From Paraniabella defluvii (GTDB lineage Bacteria > Bacteroidota > Bacteroidia > Chitinophagales > Chitinophagaceae), in assembly GCA_019316985.1 (NCBI GenBank), contig CP079215.1:5146001-5210000 (forward strand): 64,000 nt of DNA, read 5' to 3'. The position numbers and the translations under genes are program-made. The notes beneath the pieces are model-generated. The model ran no database searches. It was given only the letters and a program-made list of their open reading frames with translations, and was not told the origin of the DNA. How positions within the stretch are numbered: the first letter of the stretch is position 1; each line of letters begins with the position of its first letter. This document shows positions 21,969 through 32,875 of the stretch, one piece after another.

Positions 21969-23054
21969 CAATTCTCACGAGTTCAAGGGCTGACTTTGGT
22001 TTTTACAAACCGCTTATAGATGAGCTGCATAAATCAAAGCGTCATCAGGTTCGGCTGATTGCATTTGGCACACATCTTTCACAGAAACATGGATATACCA
22101 TTTCATATATTAAAGAACGGAAGTATGAGGTGTATGCGGAAATTAAAACAACGCTCGATGGAGACTCTCCTAAAATAATAGCAAAAACAATTGCTTATAC
22201 TATTGAACAATTTGCCGAATTCTGGAGCAAGAATACATTCGGTTTAATTATTTGTTTAGGTGACCGGTACGAAATGTTTGCAGCTGTTTCGGCATCTGTA
22301 CCGTTTAATATTCCTGTCGCACACATTAGTGGGCGAAGAAACATTAGGGGCTATTGATAATATATATCGTCATGGATTATCATTGATGGCGACTTATCAT
22401 TTTACTAATACCAAAAAAATGCAGTGAGAGTTGCTGAAATAATTGGTACTAAAAAAATATTTATTTTACTGGTTCATTAGCTATTGATAATATTAAAACT
22501 ACCCTGCTTTTAAGCAAACAACAGTTTTACGAAAAATTCAATATAGATATAACAAAGCCTTTTATTTTACTTACATTCCATCCAGAAACAATTGATTTTA
22601 AAAAGAATGTGCACTATGCACAGGTATTAAAGAAAATTCTTTTGACAAGTAAAAGAACGATTTTAGTAACAATGCCTAATGCCGATACCGCTAGTTCTGA
22701 AATCAGAAAAGTAATCGTCGAAGCCGCACAAAAAAATGGTAATATAGAAACGGTAGAATCATTAGGTTCCGAGGGGTATTATACTGCCTTAAAGTATTGC
22801 TTATTTGTAATGGGAAACTCTTCAAGTGGAATTGTAGAAGCGGCATCCTTCTCAAAATATGTATTAAATATCGGCGATAGACAAAAAGGAAGAGAAAAAG
22901 GTGAAAATGTTATAGATATTGAAATGAACGAAAAATCAATAGTTGCAGCCATGCATAAGATCGACCGTCTTCCTAAATTAAATGGAAAAAATATTTACGG
23001 AAACGGAACTGCTGCAAAAAAATAGCAGATATTATAAATAAAATAACATTATAA
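21959..23054 (+). CDS. legG: NeuC/LegG-type hydrolysing UDP-sugar 2-epimerase
   Basis: About 365 residues after repair of gaps near 22333, 22420, 22460 and 23022. Conserved features are LTSSRADFGFYKPLI, GDRYEMFAA, PVAHISGGET (repaired), LLTFHPET and MGNSSSGIVEAASF. The family releases UDP (or GDP) while epimerising C2, giving the free 2,4-diamino-trideoxymannose used by NeuB/LegI. Its position directly after the LegI gene matches legionaminic clusters. The repaired tail reads KKIADIINKITL, with a Shine-Dalgarno-like AAAAGGA before the next start. Confidence 0.87.
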
Positions 23055-23059
23055 AAGGA

Positions 23060-24097
23060 ATGACACGGCACATTATATTTTTCAAAGAAACGATTCGGGA
23101 AGCCCTAAAGAGGCTAGATGTGTTAGGTGCAGATGCCATCTTATTTATAGTAGATGAAAACAATAAACTTGTAGGTTCTTTAACGGATGGAGATTTGCGC
23201 AGAGGTTTTATAAAAGGCTTAGGATTTGAAGATTCATTGCTTGAGTTTGTTCAGCCCAATCCATCCTTTATTCGTGAGAATGAAAACGCTGTAGAAAAAT
23301 TAGAAGAATATAAAAACGAAATTTCAAAATTATTCCGATTCTTAATAACGAAAATCAAATTGTAGATATTTTCAATTTCCGAACACGCATTACCATTATC
23401 CCGGCCGATGCAATACTAATGGCCGGTGGTGAAGGAAAACGGTTGCGTCCGTTAACAGAACATACACCCAAACCTCTGTTGAAAATAGGTGACAAACCTA
23501 TTATTGAATACAATATTGATCGTCTGGCACAAGTAGGAATTAAAAATATTCATTTGAGTATAAACTATCTTGGCGAGCAGTTAGAAGCTTATTTTGGGAA
23601 CGGTAGTGCAAAAGATTTAAGCATAAAATACATTAAGGAGACGAAACCAATGGGAACGGTTGGTTCTGTTCTTTTAGCTGATAAATTAGAACACGATGAT
23701 CTATTGATAATGAATAGCGATTTACTGACCAATATCGATTTTGCAGATTTTTTCAAAACTTTTAAAGAAACCGATGCAGATATGGCGGTAGCTGCAACTA
23801 GTTACAATGTTGATGTACCTTATGCCATTTTAAATCGGATGACACACAGCGTGTTCGCTCTTTAAAAGAAAAACCGCGCTACACCTACTTTTCTAACGCA
23901 GGTATCTATTTGCTGAAAAAAACTGTGTTAAATTTAATTCCTAAAGATACGTTTTTGATATTACAGATTTGATGGATAAAATTTTGGCAATGGACAGAAA
24001 GCTAATAACATTTCCTATAAATGGCTATTGGCTCGATATCGGGAAGCCCGAAGATTTTAAGAAGGCGCAAGAAGACATCAAACATCTAAAGTTATAA
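23060..24097 (+). CDS. ptmE: CBS-domain sugar nucleotidyltransferase, PtmE-like
   Basis: About 345 residues after repair of gaps near 23325, 23838 and 23955. The N-terminal third is a CBS pair (FIVDENNKLVGSLTDGDLRR, FIRENENAVEKL). The rest is a nucleotidyltransferase with the signature AILMAGGEGKRLRPLTEHTP, KPLLKIGDKPIIEYNI, and the metal-binding DLL in LLIMNSDLLTNIDFADFF. This CBS-NTP architecture is that of Campylobacter PtmE, the guanylyltransferase making GDP-glucosamine for legionaminic acid. Its presence suggests the pathway here runs on GDP-linked intermediates. Ends 1 bp before the LegF start. Confidence 0.82.
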
Positions 24098-24098
24098 A

Positions 24099-24801
24099 AT
24101 GAAGCTTCTTTTTTAATTCCGGCCCGGGGCGGTTCAAAGGGAATCCCAGGTAAGAATATTAAGCCTTTAAATGGTGTTCCATTGATAAAATATAGTCTTG
24201 ACTATGCCAGGAGCTTCGCTGTAGATGCTGATATATGTGTTTCTACCGATGATCCTGATATTATTCAATACTTAAAGGAAATAGATTATCAGGTGCCCTT
24301 TGTAAGGCCCGCATATCTGGCCACCGACACAGCAGGCAGTTATGGAGTGATAGTACATGCTGTCAGTTATTACAAATCTATAGGAGTTGAGTATAACGCA
24401 GTAGTATTATTGCAGCCCACTAGTCCTTTTAGGAAAAAGAATTATTCTCAAACGGACTGGCTTTATTTTCAAAGGAAATTGACATGGTGCTATCTGTTTT
24501 TGCTTCAGAGTTAAATCCTTATTATAACCTCTTTGAAGAAGACGAATATAACATGCTGAAAATTTCAAAGGGTACAGGTAATTACAAGCGCCGGCAGGAT
24601 GCACCAAAGGTTTATGCAATTGATGGTGCTATGTATATTATTAATACCAGCAGCCTCTTGAGCAATAGCTCGTTTGCTGATTTTGCTTGTAAAAGAAAAA
24701 TACTTAACTCTCACACCTACAATATAGATCTAGATACTCTGGATGACTGGAATTTTGCCGAGTATCTAATTAAGTATAATTTAATAGAAAAACAGGGGTA
24801 A
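24099..24801 (+). CDS. legF: CMP-legionaminic/CMP-nonulosonate cytidylyltransferase, LegF/NeuA type
   Basis: About 234 residues after repair of a T-run gap near 24115 and one near 24440. The N-terminus becomes MKLLFLIPARGGSKGIPGKN, the P-loop-like signature of CMP-nonulosonate synthetases. It continues with VSTDDPDIIQYLK, VVLLQPTSPFR and, towards the C-terminus, NIDLDTLDDWNFAEYL. It activates the nonulosonic acid with CTP for transfer. This completes the LegC-LegI-LegG-PtmE-LegF order. A gap of about 18 bp separates it from wzx. Confidence 0.86.
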
Positions 24802-24819
24802 CCATATATACAAATTTTC

Positions 24820-26073
24820 ATGAAGCTACTAAAATCTCTTTCTCTTTATACGATCGCTTCATTTATTGAACGGGGCATAGGCTTTTTAACACTGCCTCTT
24901 TTTACTTTCTATCTTTCTACTCAGGATTTCGGAACGTTGGCTTTGCTTACCTCTATATTTAGTTTTATATTCCCCTGGTCACGCTGGGATCTACCGGAGC
25001 AATTTCTGTGGCTTACTTTAGGCTGGATAATAGCAAATATGGTGAATATTTCACATCTACTATATTGGCTCCTTTCCTGATGATGTTACTGTTGACGCTA
25101 TTAACCTTCATGTTTAAAGCAGTGATAACAGATCTTTTAAAGTGCCATTTTATTGGTTGCTAATCATTCCGTTTTTTTGTTTTTTATCATTCCTGGTTTC
25201 AATACTATTGGTAGACTACCAGGTAAATAATCAACCAAGGCAATATGTAACTTTTAGTCTTTCAAGCTCTATTATTTCTGCAGGATTGTCGCTGCTATTT
25301 GTTGCCGCATTTAAATATGGATATGGGGGTAAATTAATTGGCCAGTATTCAGCTGTGTTGTGCTTTGCTATTATAGGGCTTTTCCTCATGAAAAAAAAAG
25401 AGGTATATTGGTCAAAAAGTTGAATCTTGATGATGTAAAAGATTCGATTGGGTTTGGCCTTCCTTTAATTCCTCATACTATTGGCGCTATGGTAATCAAT
25501 ATGTCCGACCGGTTGTTTATAACCCACTATCTTAACAAAGAAATTTTGGGAATTTACAATATTGGTTACTTGGCTGGTTCAGTTCTGTCATTGATCAATG
25601 CTGGTTTTGCTAATGCCATTGTGCCTTTTAGTTACGAACTTTTTAACCAAAACACCACAGTTGCTAAGGGAAAGGTAGTAAAAGTATATTGGATGTATAT
25701 TTTAATCTTGATAGTTTTTATTCTGCTAATTTGGCTTCTAACACCATTCATGTTTAATCATTTTATTGATAAGAAATTTCACGGAGGAACCCGATTCGTA
25801 GTTTGGATTGCGTTGGGTTATTTTTTCCAAGGGATATATCTACTATTTGCAAACATTATTTTCTACCTAAAAAAGACGAAGGTTTTATTTTATTTGTCCT
25901 TTTTCAACATTGCAATAAACTTAACTCTTAATTATTTATTGGTGCCTAGATTTGGCGCTATGGGCGCCGCGTATACGCTTTGTATCAGTTATTTTATTTT
26001 TGTTGTTGCCGTGGCGTTTTATTGCTTTCGAAATTTTCCTTTACCCTGGCTCACATTTAATAGAAAAAGATGA
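24820..26073 (+). CDS. wzx: Wzx-type polysaccharide flippase (MOP superfamily)
   Basis: About 417 residues with 12 or more hydrophobic helices. Gaps near 24975, 25135 and 25418 split it. N-terminal signature: LLKSLSLYTIASFIERGIGF with LPLFTFYLSTQDFGTLALL. Central: GFGLPLIPHTIGAMVINMSD and RLFITHYLNKEILGIYNIGY. C-terminal: FRNFPLPW. It moves undecaprenyl-linked repeat units across the inner membrane for Wzy polymerisation. The start is the ATG at 24820. It overlaps the next gene by 4 bp (ATGA type). Confidence 0.86.
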
Positions 26074-26577
26074 TGAAGCAAGTTATTAAAAAGTTATAGC
26101 CAAAGTCTTTAGACGAATGCAGGCTATTAGCCAAGAGTATCAATATTCTTTATATCGAAAAAAATACCGTATAGATAATTCCTTTCATTTTAACGGGGAC
26201 GGATTTTAATGTATGGAGATGGCGATATTAGTATTGGTGAAAATTCATACATAGGCCGGAATTCCATAATTCAGGTGTCAGAAAGCTATCAAATTTCTAT
26301 CGGCAGAAATTGCCGGATAGGGCCGCTTTTTCATGCGTGGACACAATCGGCCTCAACAGATGCCGATTTCAACAATAAAGAAGACGTTAAAGCAAAAATA
26401 GGCAATATTACTATAGAGGATGCCGTATGGATTGGAATGGGTGTTATTATATCTCCAGGCGTAACCATAGGCTCAAATGCTGTTATTGGCGCCAATTCTG
26501 TTGTAACGAAAGATATTCCCGCTAACGCTATCTGCGGAGGTATTCCGGCAAAGGTAATTCGCTATAAGGTTTATTAA
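26070..26577 (+). CDS. Hexapeptide-repeat acyltransferase
   Basis: About 169 residues after repair of a gap near 26095 and one near 26205. The basic N-terminus starts MMKQVIKKVIAKVFRRM. Beta-helix repeats include DISIGENSYIGRNSIIQVSE, ISIGRNCRIGPLFHAW and, near the end, VIISPGVTIGSNAVIGANSV with NAICGGIPAKVIRYK. A His (LFHAWTQ) lies where the catalytic base is expected. It resembles O-acetyltransferases of sugar loci; the target is unknown. Confidence 0.8.
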
Positions 26578-26584
26578 CAAGATC

Positions 26585-27971
26585 ATGGATATCATTGATT
26601 ATACAGCAAAATTTAACCAGCTTGAAGTTCAAAATAATTTTTTGAACTTCAGGATAGTAACGGGATTTACTATTGGGACCTTGTCAGGGCAGATGTTTTC
26701 CGCACTCTGTATAACAGCCTGGTTCAGGCTCATTCACCCTCACTGCTTTTAAAAAAAAAAAAAAAGAAATAAGAGTTTTCAAAAGTCCTTGCAAAAAGCT
26801 ATCAGAGTAATAAGGAAAAAGCTTTCTTTTTAGTAAAGTGTCCAACAGAAAATATGATTTTATTTTTTTGTAGCCTCTCGGAATATAAATGAGAATAGTC
26901 AGTCTTTCGACAGGGTAGCAGACAACGCAATGCGTGTTCTTGGAGCTGATAACGGATTTGTGGTTGAAACTTATGGACAATTTGAAGATCGACCTAATGT
27001 CTACAACTCGGTTTACGATTATTCACTTGTACTTAAATACTATTATAGTTTTTAAAGAAAAAATTTTTCAAGTGGCGTCCGGAAAACTACACACCATCAA
27101 AAATTTTTATAGAGAATTTTCAGGTATCAATTGACATTGATGAAATTATACAAACGGGAATAAGAAATTATCAACTTGAAAAAAACATTATACACACTTA
27201 TTTAAGAAGACAGGTTGTAAAGATGTATTTTTTATCCAAAATGGCATTCAAAAGGCTATGCTAGAAGCCGCCGATACATTAAATATTCGGACTTATGAAT
27301 TTCAACATGGATTTATAGGTTATGTGCACCCCGCTTATTATTATCCCAAAGAAGCCCATCCGCAAGGCAATAGGTTCTCAACTTACTTTTTCACTTTTTC
27401 CGATTTCTGGGCAAAAACATATACCTACCCTATACGAAGATCGTTTCATTGGGAAATGATTTTTATGCTTCCAAATTACCGGCTATCTCTAAGAAATATG
27501 AGCTCACTTTTATACTGGCTAATATTTACACAACCGAATTAACACAGGTTCTTGACGAACTGCTCAGGATAAAGTCAGGTACAGCTATCTGTCTAAAACT
27601 GCATCCCAACCAGTTTGCCGAAAAGGACGCATTGGAGGCCAAGTATCAGACGTTTGATAATGTGGATGTCATCGCTTCTCAAAAAAATATGGACCAGATA
27701 TTGTCCGCGACAAAACGTATTGTTACAATTCAATCAACTACAGTATATGAGGCGCTCCACAATAATATTAAGGTATTTATATTAGCAAAAAAGATTACAA
27801 AACACATGCAGATATATTCGATAATCTTAATGTTTATTTATTTAATTCTGCTGCGGAGCTATCTATTAAAATGATGAATGAACACGACGATACAAGTGCC
27901 AACAGGAGGAAATTTTTTCACATTTCAACCTCAAAAAATTTAATAAAATCCTTAATACCGAACGTAAATAA
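26585..27971 (+). CDS. Putative GT-B glycosyltransferase of a capsule locus (heavily frame-interrupted)
   Basis: About 460 residues if several gaps are repaired, including one at a run of 15 A at 26751-26765. The N-terminal part reads MDIIDYTAKFNQLEVQNNFL and IYYWDLVRADVFRTLY. The better-preserved C-terminal half has FFIQNGIQKAMLEAADTLN, YEFQHGFIGYVHPAYYYP, CLKLHPNQFAEKDAL and IVTIQSTTVYEALHNNIK. QHG...HP, KLHP and the ST-TVYEA motif are typical of GT-B polysaccharide transferases of the KDO/sialyl-type clans. It could transfer the nonulosonic acid, but no specific family is recognised. The stop overlaps the next start by one base. Confidence 0.55.
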
Positions 27972-28567
27972 TGATCAAACGCATTTACCTGTCTATGTTT
28001 CGGAGGGTCTGGTATCTTTTAAACATGTACCGTTTTAAACATATCGGAAAAGGCAGTTATTTGAGAAATCCTCTGCAAATTGACAAACCACAAAATATTA
28101 TTATTGGTAAACGAACATATATTGGCTACAAAGCATGGTTAGCTGCAGTACCTATTGTCAACACTGGCAGCAGTGAACTGAAAATCGGTGACGGCTGTGG
28201 AATTGGCAATTTTAATCATATTTATGCTACAAAATCAGTCATAATCGAAAATGACGTTCTTACAGCAGACAAAGTTTATATTTCTGACAATTTGCATAGT
28301 TTTGACGACATTTCGATTCCTATAATTTACCAGCCTGTTAAGCAAATTAAGGAGGTGGTTATTGGCTCCGGTTCCTGGATAGGAGAAAATGTGTGCATTT
28401 TGGGAGCCAGCATCGGGAAAAACTGCGTAATAGGCGCAAATTCAGTGGTAAATAGAGATATTCCTGATTACTCGGTTGCAGTAGGAGCGCCTGCAAAAAT
28501 TGTTAAGAGATTTTGCGTGGACAAACAGGCCTGGTTAAAAACCGATGCCCAAGGAAATTTTATATAA
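27971..28567 (+). CDS. Hexapeptide-repeat acyltransferase (WcaF/maltose-acetyltransferase-like)
   Basis: 198 residues, intact. N-terminal FRRVWYLLNMYRFKHIGKGS is followed by NIIIGKRTYIGYKAWLAA, ELKIGDGCGIGNFNHIYATK and a probable catalytic segment DNLHSFDDISIPI. Last coils: WIGENVCILGASIGKNCVIG and YSVAVGAPAKIVKRF. It resembles acetyltransferases that decorate capsule sugars. It is the third such enzyme in the locus, so several sugars or positions are probably acylated. Confidence 0.85.
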   Translation: MIKRIYLSMFRRVWYLLNMYRFKHIGKGSYLRNPLQIDKPQNIIIGKRTYIGYKAWLAAVPIVNTGSSELKIGDGCGIGNFNHIYATKSVIIENDVLTADKVYISDNLHSFDDISIPIIYQPVKQIKEVVIGSGSWIGENVCILGASIGKNCVIGANSVVNRDIPDYSVAVGAPAKIVKRFCVDKQAWLKTDAQGNFI

Positions 28568-28569
28568 AA

Positions 28570-30758
28570 ATGCAAAGAATATTAATTATCATATCGATTC
28601 TATTACTGGCGATTTTTTCGACCTTACTTTCGGAAGCACAAAGTCTGCAGTTAGTAGCTGCCAAACAATCAGATTATTATATATTGAAAAATGATGAAAA
28701 TTTAAGCGCTTACTCTTCTATCCGGCAATTTCAGCAGTATTTTTATAAAGCCACTGGTTGTTTACTAAAAGAAACGAATGATCCCAACGTTTCGCGATTG
28801 ATCATACTATCTAATAATGCCCGCTATTTAAACAGTATAAATAAAGATCTGTTAGCTTCAATAAAAAAACGGACGGATTTTCCGTTAAGTCGATCGGGAC
28901 AAAAATTGTGTTGGCGGCAAGAACAGAACAAGGCTTGCAATACGCCGTCACTGATTTTTTAGAACGGTATCTGGATATACAATACTTGTCACCTGGTGTT
29001 ATTACAATACCCGTAAGACAGGAACTTAACCTCCCGGCCATTAACTATGTGGTGAATCCTGCATTCGATATCCGCCTTTTGTATTATAAAAGTATAAAGG
29101 ACACTTTGTTTGCCAACTGGAACAAAGTACAACAATTCAGAGATGTTCCTAATACTAACTGGGGTGGAGAATGGGCACATAGCTTTTTTCGCTGGTTCCA
29201 CCAAAGCTATTTTTGACTCGCACCCTGAATATTTTGCACTACGTAAGGGTAAGAGAGTACCTACGCAATTATGTTTGTCTAATCCAAATGTTACAAATGT
29301 ACTGGTGAGGTCTTTAAAGGAAAAATTAAAGCTCAACCAACGGCCAAGTATTGGTTTGTAAGCCAGGAAGATAACTCCGATTACTGTGAGTGTGCTAAAT
29401 GTGCCGCTACTGACAGAGCAGAAGACAGTCCCGCAGGATCAATGATAAAATTTGTAAATGAGGTAGCGTCATTTTTTCCAGAAAAAATGATTGTTACTCT
29501 TGCCTATACATATACACAAAAAGCTCCCATAAAAATCAAACCTGCCAATAATGTCCTGGTGATGTTTTGCTGCTCTGGAAATTATAATCGTTCTAAGCCT
29601 TTATCCAAGCAAGGCATTGGAAGTGTATTGTTGCCCTGGACAAGGCTAAGCAGGAATATAATGGTTTGGGATTACTATGTCAATTTCAAGCATTTTTTAT
29701 TTCCCCTTCAGAACTTCAATGCTATAGCTACAGACCTGCGATACTATGCCGACTTAGGCTTAAGCGGCTTATTTATGCAAGGTAACTATTACGGGGTGGC
29801 GCTTTTGACGAACTTAAAACCTTTATATTATCAAAGATGAGCTGGAACCCCAAGATTAATTTAGATAGTTTGATCAATGTATTTTGTCAGGGTATTACGG
29901 CTCAGCTGCCAAAGAGGTAAAAGCCATTTTAGATTTACTGGACGAAAAAACACAGCATAGCCCAAAAGTTATCGGGCTATTTGATGAACCTCTCGATTAT
30001 TCTTCTGATTTCCTTTCTTCAGACAATCTGCAAAAATATTACAGTCTGATCGAAGATAAAATTGCATCGTCTAAGAATTCCCATATAGTAAACAGACTTA
30101 ACGCGTTTATAGCGCCTTTTGACTATGTTTATTTGTTGCAGAGTGTTAATAATCGTTCGACAGCTCGGCAGATTTCACAAGTCGGGTCAGGGCGGTTAAA
30201 TAGGCTAGCTACAGTTATCGGTGATGGTAAAGCGCCTATTCTGGGTGAGACTTTTGCAAAGTCTGACGATTTCTTGAGAGATTTCAGAAATATAGCGAAT
30301 ATGCCGGATAGATTATATGAAGATAAAAGCCTGGCGCTTAATAAGCCTATTACCTTGAAATATCCGTCCAGTGCGATTCACGCCGGCGATGCAGCTTTGG
30401 TAGATGGAATCAGGGCTTTATTGGGTGTATATCAAAACAGCTGGGTGGTATTTACTCAGGGACAAATGGATGTTACCATAGATTTACAAAAAACACTAAA
30501 GGTTCAGTCTGTGACGGCTTGTTTTGGAAGGGCCCCGTCAGTTAATATCGAACTTCCAGATAAATTCGACGTGTCGTATTCTAGTGATAATACCTCTTTT
30601 TCTAAGTGGGGAAATTGGCAATAGATTCTTACGAGCGTAATGATTTAGGCGAAACGAAACTATATAAAGTACAGGGGAAAGCAGTTTATTGTCGCTACCT
30701 TAAAATTGTTGCCCATTGTAAAGGAGTCTTATCCGTTGATGAAATAATAGTTAAATAA
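28570..30758 (+). CDS. Secreted DUF4838 glycoside-hydrolase-like protein
   Basis: About 729 residues after repair of several gaps (near 28890, 29210, 29340, 29630-29800, 29880 and 30620). The signal peptide MQRILIIISILLLAIFS is followed by an N-terminal alpha-glucuronidase-like domain (TEQGLQYAVTDFLERYL). The DUF4838 core has FFDSHPEYFALRKGKRVPTQ, LCLSNPNVTNVLVRSLKEKL, WFVSQEDNSDYCECAKC and MIVTLAYTYTQKAPIKIKPA. Its C-terminus looks like a carbohydrate-binding or discoidin-type module (FGRAPSVNIELPDKF). It would act in the periplasm or outside. A secreted hydrolase-like protein inside a biosynthetic locus could trim or length-control the polymer; this is inference. Confidence 0.75.
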
Positions 30759-30768
30759 GAAAAATAAA

Positions 30769-31909
30769 ATGAAAAAAGTTTTAATAACAGGAGGTGCCGG
30801 ATTTATTGGTTCGCACCTGGCCCGGCAAATGGTTAAAAGGCTATGCTATTACAGTGCTTGATAATCTGTCTCCCCAAATACATGGTGAAAACCCCGATGA
30901 AGACTCTGGTTTATTCAAAAGTATAAAAGACCAGGTTACATTTGTTAAGGGATCTGTTACTGAGAAAAATGATTGGTTAAAAGTTTTAACCGATCAGGAT
31001 GTGATAGTACACTATGCCGCAGCTACAGGAACCGGACAATCCATGTACGAAGTGGAAAACTACACCAATGTGAATATATTGGGAACTGCTATTATGCTCG
31101 ACCTGCTTACAAACGTAAAGCATAATATAAAAAAGTGGTAGTTGCATCTTCAAGGGCCATATACGGAGAAGGAAAATATTTGGATACTAAAAATAACTTT
31201 GTTTACCTAAATCGAGGAAAGCCGTGGACATGGACAGGGGAGATTTTGAGGTTAAGATAGACGGCTTAAATGAAAAGTTGACTTTACTCGCCACGGATGA
31301 GGAGTCGAAGATTCATCCTACATCTGTATACGGTATTACGAAGCAGAATCAGGAGCAAATGGTAATGACGGTTTGCCCGGGATTGGGAATCGCTCCTGTT
31401 GCGTTTCGCTATCAAAATGTATACGGTCCAGGACAGTCCTTACGAAACCCCTACACCGGTATTTTGTCTATATTTTCTACCAGAATCAAGAACGGAAATG
31501 AACTGAATATCTTTGAAGATGGTTTGGAAAGCCGCGATTTTGTTTATATAGATGATATTGTTGCAGCAACTATATCTGGTATTGAGAGTGATGCCGCTAA
31601 TAACGAAGTGTTTAATGTGGGTACGGGAATTGCTACTACGGTATTAACCGTTGCCGAAAAGCTTATTGAGTCTTTAGGAATAGAAGTACCTATAAAGGTC
31701 TCAGGTAATTACCGTATAGGAGATATCAGACATAACTTTGCTGATCTGAAAAAATATCGGGAAAGCTAGGTTTTGAGCCAAAAGTTCCGTTTGAAGAGGG
31801 GATCAGATTATTCTGTAAATGGGTTCAGAATGAATCGGTGGTGGAAGATAAATACGAGGCTTCTATTGAAGAGTTAAGGAAAAAGGGTTGTATAAATAAT
31901 GAACACTAA
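30769..31909 (+). CDS. NAD-dependent sugar epimerase (dTDP-L-rhamnose 4-epimerase-like SDR)
   Basis: About 380 residues after repair of gaps near 30828, 31135, 31215 and 31762. N-terminal NAD motif: MKKVLITGGAGFIGSHLARQ. Catalytic features are VVASSRAIYGEG and SVYGITKQNQEQMV (YxxxK). The segment AVDMDRGDFEV and the phrase ATDEESKIHPTSVYG are typical of the dTDP-L-rhamnose/6-deoxy-L-talose 4-epimerase branch. YVYGPGQSLRNPYTGILSIF-like and SRDFVYIDDIV also fit. No rml genes are in the window, so the dTDP-sugar would come from elsewhere. Overlaps the next gene by 11 bp. Confidence 0.78.
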
Positions 31910-32874
31910 AAAGGTTTTATTTATTGGTATTGGGTTTTACGATTACGAAAACAGTATTACAAGCGAGTTTCAGCAACTTGGTTATGAGGTAGATTACTAT
32001 TGTGAGACGCCGGGGAAACAATTTTATACAAGTTTTACCGGAAGTATATGTCGCAGCAGGCGACCCGTTTTCGAAAACGATGGGTGAGAGAAATTGCAGC
32101 CAATTGCGGCACGGGCTATGAACTGATATTTATCATTAAGTGTGAGTATCTGTCATCAGAAGAATTAAAAATAATTAAAAGGAAAAACCCAACTGCACGA
32201 TTTATTCTATACTTATGGGATTCTATGTTACGTATTCCGGGTATAGAACAGAAATTTCATTTTTTTAATAAGGTTTTTTCTTTCGACAGGATAGACTGTC
32301 AACAGCAAAATATGCTTTCTTTTAATCCCTTGTTTTACAGGCATGAATATGATAATGACGATAGTCTGGCCGATTTCAAATACGATCTTTATCATATTGG
32401 TTGGTATCATTCTGACAGACTAGAGCTGATTAAACAGATAAGCAATTACTGTGAAAAAAATAATTTGAAGGCAGTTCTTAAAATATTTACAGGCTACGGA
32501 GGGTATTTACTGCAGAGAATTTTCGGTTCGGGGCTCAGCAGATCAGATAGACGGTTTCTAATATTTAAACCACTTTCTGCATCGGAAAACAGGCAGATTA
32601 TTGTAGAATCCAGAGCAGTATTAGACATTGCTCATAAGCTGCAAACCGGACTTACCATGAGAACTATTGAATTGGTAGGTATGGGGCGTAAAATCATCAC
32701 TACTAATGCTGATATAAAAATTACGACTTCTATGATCCTAATAATATATTGATTATAGACAGGCTCAATCCTCTATTTGACAGAACATTTTTTGAAACAC
32801 CATTCAAAAAATTACCGTCCGCAATTAAACAATATTACAGCATCTCCAATTGGCTTAAAAGAATGATTGAATAA
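31899..32874 (+). CDS. Putative glycosyltransferase (capsule-locus family)
   Basis: About 325 residues after repair of gaps near 32038 and 32722. N-terminal VLFIGIGFYDYENSITSEFQ resembles the first Rossmann strand of GT-B enzymes. Downstream: ARFILYLWDSMLRIPGIEQK, FSFDRIDCQQQNMLSFNPLF and the C-terminal TGLTMRTIELVGMGRKIITT with NYDFYDPNNILIIDR. The T-MRTIE-G-K-ITTN pattern fits the donor-binding lobe seen in many Bacteroidota polysaccharide transferases. Donor and linkage are unknown. Confidence 0.65.
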
Positions 32875-32875
32875 T

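Noticed and set aside
28570..30758. DUF4838 gene as a genuine pseudogene
   Set aside because: Its breaks are of the same one-base kind as those in ftsE and prc, and the conserved residues are otherwise well preserved.
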